A stretch of DNA of 64,000 nucleotides from Rhodococcus sp. BP22 (GTDB lineage Bacteria > Actinomycetota > Actinomycetes > Mycobacteriales > Mycobacteriaceae): contig NZ_JACFTB010000004.1 in assembly GCF_014281965.1 (NCBI RefSeq), positions 310,001 through 374,000 of the forward strand, written 5' to 3'. Position numbers and translations under genes: made by a program. The notes under the pieces were generated by a model. That model was given only the letters and a program-made list of their open reading frames with translations, had not been told where the DNA came from and did no database searches. Of this stretch, positions 57,829 to 64,000 are shown in pieces (position 1 is the stretch's first letter; the number at the start of each line of letters is the position of its first letter).

Positions 57829-58623
57829 TCGATTGGTCCATGTCCCGTTCGGCCGCGCGAACCAGCCACCAGCGGCATCGCTGCCTCCATCTACGTGCAA
57901 GGTGGTGCCGGTGACGTACCGGGACATCTCCGAGGCCAGAAACAGCGCCGGCCCCGCTACGTCCTGCGGGGTACCCGGGCCGCCCAGTGGGGCCCACCGG
58001 GGCCAGCGGTGCCGATCCTCTTCGGCGACCAACCTCGTGTAGGGCACCTGCGGGGTTTCGATCAGGTCGGGCGCAATGTTGTTGACCCGGATGCCATGAG
58101 GTCCTACCTCCAAGGCGAGGCTGCGGGTGAAGTGCCGCAGCGCCGCCTTGTAGGTGGAGTACACGGTGTGGCCGGGGATGCCGCGGTGTGCTTCGACGGT
58201 GGTCAGGTTGATGATGGACCCGCCTCGTTCACGCTCGATCATGCCCGGCAGAACCGCGTGCGTAGCGCGCATGGCGTGGCCAAGATTGATCTCTCCGAGC
58301 TGGACCCACTCGCTGGGGTCGGCCTCGACGAAGGTGGTCGGGGGCCGCAGGAAGTGGCCGACGTTGTTGACGAGGATGTCCGGCTGATGCGCGGCGAGAT
58401 CGAGCGCCACGGCCGGGTCGGTGGCGTCCGCGATGACGGCCGTGATGGCGGGCACCTCGCGGGCCAATGCTGCGGCCGCCACATCGTTGTCGACGACCAC
58501 CACCGCAGCCCCGTGCGCGGCGAACAGCCGGCTGATTGCGGCCCCGATTCCTTGTGCCCCACCGGTGACGATGGCCAACTTGCCGATGAGCAGCGGCCCG
58601 AGCAGCGCGTCGGTATCGGTCAT
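57814..58623 (-). CDS. Short-chain dehydrogenase/reductase (SDR)
   Basis: A 269-residue classical SDR with the cofactor motif TGGAQGIG near 20-27, NNVGHF in the place of NNAG, and the active-site YSTYK; the usual catalytic Ser position reads NLTTVEAHRG. An acidic residue after the second strand (VVVDND) suggests NAD rather than NADP. The last residues (RPLNP) are coded by the TTCAGGGG repeat, so the true C terminus may vary. Its ATG overlaps the stop of the upstream reductase gene, so it belongs to the catabolic operon. A role as a hydroxyacyl-CoA or hydroxysteroid dehydrogenase is inferred from context. Confidence 0.9.
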   Translation of the reverse strand: MTDTDALLGPLLIGKLAIVTGGAQGIGAAISRLFAAHGAAVVVVDNDVAAAALAREVPAITAVIADATDPAVALDLAAHQPDILVNNVGHFLRPPTTFVEADPSEWVQLGEINLGHAMRATHAVLPGMIERERGGSIINLTTVEAHRGIPGHTVYSTYKAALRHFTRSLALEVGPHGIRVNNIAPDLIETPQVPYTRLVAEEDRHRWPRWAPLGGPGTPQDVAGPALFLASEMSRYVTGTTLHVDGGSDAAGGWFARPNGTWTNRPLNP

Positions 58624-59534
58624 GCCAGGCCGGCGCGGGTCTGGGCGACCATTTCTGCGATCGCGCGGGGCGCGTCGCCCTGGGTGTAACCGAGCGCGGC
58701 CGTCTGCGCGGGGTCGGTCTCGTAGGAGATGACGTTGCCGCGGCCCTGCACGATGAACGCGTCGGGCAGCATCGGGTGCTCTTCGTCGCGCGCGACGAGC
58801 GTGATGGTGCTGCCCGCCGCGTCGAAGATCATCTGGAAGTACTCGCGGAAGGCGAGGTTCGCGTCGCCCAGCAGGTACGCCGTGCCGGTCTCGGCGTTGC
58901 GCAGCGCACCTCCGACCGCCTCGGCGAGCGAGCGCACCGACATGTAGTTGGTGCCGCCCGCGGGGGTGAAGTTCGGGATCTCGGGCTTGTTGCCGTCGGC
59001 CCAGTCGAGGAATCGGCCGATGCGGGCCATCGAGGGGCCGGGGGTGACGCCGAGGATGTTGGGCGCGTTGAGGGTGGAGACGGTGAACTGGTCGTCGCCG
59101 AGGGCTCGAGCGCGCTCATCGGCCAGCGCGCGGGCGCGGACGTAGTCGTCGGTCTCGACTAGCTCCGGCAGGACCTGGTGGTAGTAGCTTCCGAGTTGGA
59201 CGAAGTTCGGGACGCCCGCCTCCTTGGCCAGCGCGGCGAACCGCGGCACGCCACCGATCTGCATCTTCTCCCAGAACTCGGCCCGGTCGGCGTCGGCGGG
59301 GATGTGTCGGATGTCGTTGCCCGCGGCGAAGACGATTCCCTCGAACGGGGCCAGGTCCGAGGCGTTGAAGCCTCCCTCGCTGTAGTCGCCGAGCAGGACG
59401 GGGAACTCGTTGGCGACCGTGCCCGGCGCCGGCGCAGTGCGGGCGGCAACTGTCACGTCGTTGCCCTGCTCGCGCAGGTATGTGGCGGTGGCGGTGCCGA
59501 TCATGCCGGTACCACCGATAATTAGAACCTTCAT
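58620..59534 (-). CDS. NAD(P)-dependent epimerase/reductase family protein (extended SDR)
   Basis: A 304-residue Rossmann-fold protein beginning MKVLIIGGTGMIGTATATYL, the GxxGxxG motif of extended/atypical SDRs. A tyrosine-rich LGSYYHQVLPE segment takes the place of the usual YxxxK, so catalysis is uncertain. The C-terminal half contains TNYMSVRSLAEAVGGALRN, typical of these NAD-binding epimerase-like proteins. The ATG at 59534 has AAGGAG 4 bases upstream; the longer frame has no support. It lies in the operon between the ligase and the SDR. Its substrate is not evident. Confidence 0.85.
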   Translation of the reverse strand: MKVLIIGGTGMIGTATATYLREQGNDVTVAARTAPAPGTVANEFPVLLGDYSEGGFNASDLAPFEGIVFAAGNDIRHIPADADRAEFWEKMQIGGVPRFAALAKEAGVPNFVQLGSYYHQVLPELVETDDYVRARALADERARALGDDQFTVSTLNAPNILGVTPGPSMARIGRFLDWADGNKPEIPNFTPAGGTNYMSVRSLAEAVGGALRNAETGTAYLLGDANLAFREYFQMIFDAAGSTITLVARDEEHPMLPDAFIVQGRGNVISYETDPAQTAALGYTQGDAPRAIAEMVAQTRAGLA

Positions 59535-59648
59535 CAGTCTCCTTGGATTTTCAACGATTCGAGGCCACTGGGCGCCCAGTGCTGTTTGTCGGGTTCGCTT
59601 GTCGAGGCCGGAGTGGTCCGACAATGAACCCTCTGAACTAGGACTGTG

Positions 59649-61340
59649 TCAGTTCGTTGCTGGTGCGGCTTCGGGTAGGTGGGCAGGCAAGAGTCCGGCG
59701 CGGCCGTGGCTGAGGAAATCGGCCTCGATCGCTGCCCGCTGAACGTCATCGAGTTTGCCGTAGGAGCTGGTCTTGCCGACCCGGATATAGACGGGGTCGG
59801 GGGTGTTCCACGCGGCACTACGAAGCGGTGCCTTGTTGACCTTGCCGCTGCCGGTCAACGGGATCTGGTCGATCACCCGCACATAGGTGGGCCACCACTT
59901 GGCACCCATATCCGGCTGCTCAGCGATAAACGCTCCGAAGTCCGCGGCATCGAACTGCTCGCCCGCGGCCATCTCCACTGCGCACATCACTTGATCGCCC
60001 GTGCTGGGGTCGGGCACCGCGAATACGGGTGCCGCAGCAACGCCGGGGACGCGCTGGAGAACTCGCTCCACTGGTGCTGCGGAGAAGTTCTCGCTATCGA
60101 CCCGTAGCCAATCCGAGGACCGTCCGGCGAAGTAGAAGTACCCCGCCGCGTCTCGGTAGCCCAGGTCGCCGGACCAGAAATCCTCGCCTCGGACGCGGTC
60201 GCTCATTGCCTCGGGGTTTTTGTAGTAGCCCTCGAACCTGTGGGCAAGGCCAACGGCGACCATCTGGCCTACCGCCCCGGGATTGGTGAGCCGGCCGCTC
60301 GTGTCGAACTCCGCTCGCGGGCACTCCTCCCCGGTCTGCTCATCGAGCACCCGGATGTCGAGGTCGCCTTGAGGCCTACCCAAAGAGTAGGCCGGGGAAT
60401 CGGGGGTGCGACCAAGGCGGAACACTCCTTCGCTGAGCCCGTAGCCCTCCATGACCTCGCAACCGAACCGCTCGGTGAAGCGTGCGACATCAGCTTCCGA
60501 GGCCTCGGTGCCGAAGGCAAGCTCGAGGGTGCCCGTCCGGTCGCGGGGATTCTCCGGTTGGCTGAGGACATAGGACAGTGCCCGACCGACGTAGTTGACG
60601 TAGGTCGCCCCGAAGCGGTGGATATCGTCGGCGAACCTGCTGGCGGAGAACTTTCTGGTCATGCCCACCGTCGCGCCGACTCGCATGGCGACCGCGAGGT
60701 TCATCATCACGGCGTTGCCGTGGAAAAGCGGCATGCACAAGTAGGTGACCGAATCCCTGCGCATCGACACCCGGTCGACGAGTACCTCGGCCAGACGGCC
60801 CAGTCTGCCCTGTCCGACGATGACAGCTTTGGGTGCGCCGGTCGAACCTGAGCTGAACAGGAGCAATGCCAGCTGATCCGGCGTCGTGATGGATTCGGGC
60901 AGGCCTGCGCCCCGGTACGGGGCCAGCGTCTCCAGGTAGGACGGCTGGTCGACATTGAGGACCAGCTCCGGCGGTACGCCGTGGCCGGTGCCCTCCACCA
61001 GGTGTGCGAGCTTGTCCTCGGTGATGATGATGTCGACGTCGGCGTGCTGGATATCGTGCGCCAACTCGGGCCCGCTGCGGCTGGCGTTGATGCCGACGAC
61101 GGCCGCGCCGGCGAGCGGCCCCGCGGTGAGCCAGAAGACGAAGTCCGGCACGTTCTCCAGGAGCACGCCGATGTGGATTTGGCGGTCAGCCGGCGCGGGC
61201 GAGACGAGTCCCACGAGGGCTGCTGCGCGGTCGGCGCCTTCCTGGACGACCTGGCGCCATGTCCAGGACTGGTCGTCGAACCGGAGCCCGACCTTGTCGT
61301 CCTCGGCGCGCAGCCGGACGATTTCGGTGAATGTTTCCAA
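59649..61340 (-). CDS. Acyl-CoA synthetase, FadD17-like
   Basis: An adenylate-forming acyl-CoA ligase of 563 residues. The ATP motif is LLLFSSGSTGAPKAVIV; later come VMEGYGLSEG, GDLGYRDAAGYFYFAGRSSDWLRVDSENFSA and the C-terminal lysine in PLTGSGKVNKAPLR. The start is TTG, with GGAG 8 bases upstream. It follows two acyl-CoA dehydrogenases in the same order as fadE26-fadE27-fadD17 of M. tuberculosis, where FadD17 activates short steroid side chains. That analogy is the main basis for the substrate guess; a branched or isoprenoid acid is also possible. Confidence 0.85.
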   Translation of the reverse strand: METFTEIVRLRAEDDKVGLRFDDQSWTWRQVVQEGADRAAALVGLVSPAPADRQIHIGVLLENVPDFVFWLTAGPLAGAAVVGINASRSGPELAHDIQHADVDIIITEDKLAHLVEGTGHGVPPELVLNVDQPSYLETLAPYRGAGLPESITTPDQLALLLFSSGSTGAPKAVIVGQGRLGRLAEVLVDRVSMRRDSVTYLCMPLFHGNAVMMNLAVAMRVGATVGMTRKFSASRFADDIHRFGATYVNYVGRALSYVLSQPENPRDRTGTLELAFGTEASEADVARFTERFGCEVMEGYGLSEGVFRLGRTPDSPAYSLGRPQGDLDIRVLDEQTGEECPRAEFDTSGRLTNPGAVGQMVAVGLAHRFEGYYKNPEAMSDRVRGEDFWSGDLGYRDAAGYFYFAGRSSDWLRVDSENFSAAPVERVLQRVPGVAAAPVFAVPDPSTGDQVMCAVEMAAGEQFDAADFGAFIAEQPDMGAKWWPTYVRVIDQIPLTGSGKVNKAPLRSAAWNTPDPVYIRVGKTSSYGKLDDVQRAAIEADFLSHGRAGLLPAHLPEAAPATN

Positions 61341-61436
61341 CGTGCATTCTCCAAGATGATTGTGGCTCTCGCCGCCAGGGATGGGGCGGCACCAGGACCC
61401 AACAAATTTTCTGGGCCGCGAGGTTCGCGGGCCTGT

Positions 61437-62564
61437 TCACTCAGGCGAGCCGATCGATGCGCCCCTCTCGAGCGCATCGCCCAGCTCGGCGCCGATCGAG
61501 CCGGCGCTGCCCAAAGTGAACGCGATCTGCCGGCCCCACAGGAAGTAGCGGTGGATCGGGTAGTCGATGTCCGCGCCCATGCCGCCATGCAGGTGCTGGG
61601 TGGCGTGGACGGCGCGCAGGCCGCCCTTCGAGGCCCAGTACTTCGCGACCAGGGCCGCGGCCTCCGCCTCGTCCTCCTTGCCGAGGTCCATCAGCCAGGC
61701 GGCGCGCTGGGTCGTGAGCCGGATGCTCTCGGAGTCGAGATAAGCATCAGCGGCGCGTACGGCGACGGCCTGGTTCGTCGAGAGCGGACGACCGAACTGA
61801 ATTCGCTGCGAGGTGTAGGCCGCGGTTTGCGCGAGCGCCTCCGAGCACACACCAATGGCGATCGACGCGAGTGCGACCCGTGCACGCCGGACCGTCCACG
61901 CCAGGATCTGCGCGCCGTCGCCGGGAAGGACGTCGCCGGCGGCCACGGAGACGCCGTCGAAGCTCACCGCTGCGCTGCTCTCGTAGTTGGTGACGCTGAG
62001 CGGGGTGCGGGCCAGGCCGTCGGCGTCGGTGCGCACCAGCACGACGGCGACGCCGCCGTCGGGTAGTCGGACCGGCGCCAGCAGGGCGGCGGCCACGTCG
62101 GCGGCGGGCACGGACGCGATCTCACCGTGCAGGCGCCAGCCGTCACCATCGGCCTCGGCGCGCACGGGGACGTCGTATCCGAAACCGGTCTCGAGCGCGC
62201 CGGTCACGATGTGTGAGCCGTTGATCAGACCCGGCAGCCAGGCCGAGATCTGCTCGGGGCTGCCGAACTCGGCAATGGGCAGCGCCGCGCCTGCGATCGA
62301 AGACCAGAGGGGCACGGACGCTACGCGGCGACCCTGCTGCTCCAGCACGGCCATCAGCCCGAGCATGCCCAGGCCAGCGCCGCCAGGTTCTTCGGGTAAC
62401 GCGATGCCAAGTAGGTCGGAGTCCGCAAGGCTCTTCCACAACTTGGCGTCGTGGCCGCCGCTCTGCTCCACCGTCCGCAGGTGCGTCACATCGGACTGGG
62501 CGGAGAAGATCTGGTCTGCCAGGCCGCGGACGTCGGACAAATCCTCATTGAATTCGAATTCCAT
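61437..62564 (-). CDS. Acyl-CoA dehydrogenase, FadE27/ChsE5-like subunit
   Basis: A 375-residue acyl-CoA dehydrogenase-family protein. It lacks a clear catalytic Glu region and its family motifs are partly degenerate (LGIALPEEPGGAGLGML, RIQFGRPLSTNQAVAVRAAD, HLHGGMGADIDYPIHRYF). In mycobacteria, FadE27 (ChsE5) pairs with FadE26 (ChsE4) in an alpha2-beta2 dehydrogenase of the steroid side chain, with only one subunit catalytic. The ATG lies 1 base after the stop of the upstream dehydrogenase, which fits a two-subunit enzyme made in equal amounts. Substrate is inferred. Confidence 0.88.
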   Translation of the reverse strand: MEFEFNEDLSDVRGLADQIFSAQSDVTHLRTVEQSGGHDAKLWKSLADSDLLGIALPEEPGGAGLGMLGLMAVLEQQGRRVASVPLWSSIAGAALPIAEFGSPEQISAWLPGLINGSHIVTGALETGFGYDVPVRAEADGDGWRLHGEIASVPAADVAAALLAPVRLPDGGVAVVLVRTDADGLARTPLSVTNYESSAAVSFDGVSVAAGDVLPGDGAQILAWTVRRARVALASIAIGVCSEALAQTAAYTSQRIQFGRPLSTNQAVAVRAADAYLDSESIRLTTQRAAWLMDLGKEDEAEAAALVAKYWASKGGLRAVHATQHLHGGMGADIDYPIHRYFLWGRQIAFTLGSAGSIGAELGDALERGASIGSPE

Positions 62565-62565
62565 G

Positions 62566-63795
62566 TTACTTCGCTCCCGTTGTCGTCTTGGTGGCGTCGG
62601 TCTTGGCGGCGTCAGGGCTGCGACGTGCGCCCATCGTCATACCGAGGGTCTTGCCCGCGACGATCTCCCGCATGACCTCGTTGGTGCCGCCGCCGAAGGT
62701 GTTGTTCTGCGCACGCCGGCCGAGCTGCTCGACGCGGCCCTCGAGGGCCGCGCCCGGGGTACCGGGGCGCAGCAGGCCCTTGGCGCCGAGGACCTCCTGC
62801 AGCATGCCGTAGGCGCTCACGACGCCCTCGGTACCGAAGACCTTGGCGGCCGCGGAGTCGCCGCCGCCCAGGGTGTTGGAGGCTACGTCCGCGACGAGGC
62901 GCAGATTCATTAGATCCGCGGCGCTGAGCAGCGCGTACACCTCGGCCATCTTGTCGCGCACCCACGAGATATCGAAGACGACGCCCTCGCCGGCGGGCTC
63001 GGCCTTAGCCCACTCGAGCACCTCGGCGAACATTTCGTTGGCGATGCCGCCGCGCGCGGCCAGCGCCACCCGCTCGTGGTTGAGCTGGTTGGTGATCAGG
63101 CCCCAACCCTGGTTCAGCTCGCCCACCACGTTGGACAGCGGAACTCGCACGTCCTCGTAGTAGGTGGCAGAAGTGCTGATGCCGCCGACGGTGTGGATCT
63201 CGGTGACCGAGAACCCGGGTGCGCTGGTGGGGACGAGCACCACGGAGATTCCCTTGTGTCGGGGCGCGTCGGGGTCGGTTCGCACGGCCAGCCACACCCA
63301 GTCGGCGAACACTCCGGCACTGGTGTAGATCTTGTTGCCGTTGATGACCAGCTCGTCGCCCTCGACGCGCGCCCGGGTCTCCAGAGCCGCGAGGTCGGTG
63401 CCCGCGTTGGGCTCGGTGTAGCCGATCGCGAAGATGAGCTCGCCCGCCAGGATCGGCGGCAGGAAGAAGTCCTTCTGCTGCTGGGTGCCGTTCTTGATCA
63501 GCGCGGGGCCGACCGTGTTCAGCGTGACCAGCGACAGCGGGGCGTTCGCGCGCACGACCTCGTCGTAGAAGACGTAGAGCGCCTCGGGGTCCTCGCCCCG
63601 GCCGCCGAACTCCTCGGGCCAGCCGAGGCCGAGCCAGCCGTCGGCACCCATCTTGCGCAGAATGCGATCGAAGGTGGGTCCGCCCTCGGTCTGTGTGACC
63701 AGGTCGCGGCGGTCCTGTTCGTTGATGTTTTCGGCGAAGTACGCGCGAAGCTCCGCGCGGAGGGCCTTCGAGTTGTCGGACAAGTCCAGGTACAT
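62566..63795 (-). CDS. Acyl-CoA dehydrogenase, FadE26/ChsE4-like subunit
   Basis: A 409-residue acyl-CoA dehydrogenase. Signatures are IGYTEPNAGTDLAALETRA (FAD/substrate region), NQLNHERVALAARGG, and FGGGTNEVMREIVAGKTLGM at the C terminus. Overall layout closely follows FadE26 (ChsE4) of M. tuberculosis, the partner of FadE27 in cholesterol side-chain oxidation. A Lys/Thr/Ala-rich tail of about 20 residues follows. GGAGACACCT lies just before the ATG. It probably forms a heteromer with the next gene product. Confidence 0.9.
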   Translation of the reverse strand: MYLDLSDNSKALRAELRAYFAENINEQDRRDLVTQTEGGPTFDRILRKMGADGWLGLGWPEEFGGRGEDPEALYVFYDEVVRANAPLSLVTLNTVGPALIKNGTQQQKDFFLPPILAGELIFAIGYTEPNAGTDLAALETRARVEGDELVINGNKIYTSAGVFADWVWLAVRTDPDAPRHKGISVVLVPTSAPGFSVTEIHTVGGISTSATYYEDVRVPLSNVVGELNQGWGLITNQLNHERVALAARGGIANEMFAEVLEWAKAEPAGEGVVFDISWVRDKMAEVYALLSAADLMNLRLVADVASNTLGGGDSAAAKVFGTEGVVSAYGMLQEVLGAKGLLRPGTPGAALEGRVEQLGRRAQNNTFGGGTNEVMREIVAGKTLGMTMGARRSPDAAKTDATKTTTGAK

Positions 63796-63857
63796 GTAGG
63801 TGTCTCCTGTTCAGGAATTTCTACGGAGTTTTCATGGGGTTCGAGAACGGTGGGTCG

Positions 63858-64000
63858 TCAGCGTGGCAAACCCAGAACACGTTGTGAGATCACGTTGAGC
63901 TGGATCTCCACGGTGCCGCCACCGAAGAGGACTGCCGGAAGGCCGATGTGGTCGATCACGTGGTCGGCGTCCGGATCCAAGACCGCAGCCTGTGGTCCCA
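63858..64000 (-). CDS. Acyl-CoA dehydrogenase, 3' end (runs off window)
   Basis: The last 47 codons of a further acyl-CoA dehydrogenase. They read AAVLDPDADHVIDHIGLPAV and then LFGGGTVEIQLNVISQRVLGLPR before the stop. GGGTVEIQLN is the C-terminal family signature (usually GGTSEIQRN), and RVLGLPR is the usual end. The gene continues past base 64000. It is 62 bases upstream of the FadE26-like gene and on the same strand, so the catabolic cluster extends beyond the window. Confidence 0.85.
   Translation of the reverse strand, partial: GPQAAVLDPDADHVIDHIGLPAVLFGGGTVEIQLNVISQRVLGLPR

Noticed and set aside
60981-62066. 361-codon plus-strand open frame spanning the FadD17-like and FadE27-like genes
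   Set aside because: High G+C makes long antisense frames common; both minus-strand genes have intact motifs and translation signals.

Overview
The window is a G+C-rich actinobacterial chromosome segment, most likely from Rhodococcus or a close Nocardiaceae relative. The evidence is gene order that follows Mycobacterium tuberculosis over long stretches (murE-F-mraY-murD-ftsW-murG-murC-ftsQ-ftsZ-pgeF-yggS-sepF-yggT-wag31, then ileS, dinB, lspA-rluD, dnaE1, ilvA, treZ/Y/X, bioB-bsaP, nadA-B-C), frequent GTG starts, 4-base ATGA/GTGA stop-start overlaps, and actinobacterial families such as Wag31, SepF, SecA2, MTB12-like antigens and an F420-type nitroreductase. I saw no rRNA, tRNA, insertion sequence, prophage or CRISPR array.

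Layout. 1-14.9 kb: division and cell wall (dcw) cluster, from the 3' end of murE to wag31 and a small membrane protein; nearly all plus strand and translationally coupled. 14.9-20.4 kb: an ileS T-box leader, ileS, def and a DinB polymerase. 20.4-25.1 kb: three predicted lipoproteins around the lipoprotein signal peptidase lspA, then rluD and a coupled membrane-anchored protein. 25.1-29.1 kb: dnaE1 with a DNA-damage-type promoter motif, and a small membrane protein overlapping its 3' end. 29.2-33.4 kb: a Ddn-like nitroreductase, an old-yellow-enzyme-type Fe-S flavoprotein and ilvA. 33.4-35.6 kb: a TetR repressor divergent from an LfrA-like efflux pump, with two operators between them. 35.6-44.2 kb (minus): acyltransferase-SGNH protein, treX, treY, treZ. 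44.3-47.8 kb: msrA and msrB divergent from secA2. 47.8-50.4 kb: biotin module, a BioQ-like TetR repressor, paired operators, bioB, bsaP and a DUF2567-like protein. 50.4-55.2 kb: NAD module, an NrtR-like regulator divergent from nadABC, then an S4 RNA-binding protein.

Right of about 55.5 kb the character changes. Sampled rows are clearly richer in G+C, genes are mostly on the minus strand, and content is catabolic: an orphan ABC substrate-binding lipoprotein, the remnant of an Hsd4A-like dehydrogenase, an SDR and an NAD(P)-dependent reductase, then an acyl-CoA ligase and two acyl-CoA dehydrogenases in the same order as fadE26-fadE27-fadD17 of the mycobacterial cholesterol regulon, plus the 3' end of a third dehydrogenase. 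A KstR2-like palindrome lies between the binding protein and the remnant. I read this as an accessory steroid- or isoprenoid-side-chain catabolic island next to conserved core genome.

The strongest new observations are regulatory: two exact TGAAC-N3-GTTCA operators between the BioQ-like gene and bioB; an 8-7-8 palindrome at the nrtR/nadA divergence; a PafBC/RecA-NDp-like motif upstream of dnaE1; a translational T-box with mutually exclusive helices; the KstR2-like site; and the decayed steroid SDR.
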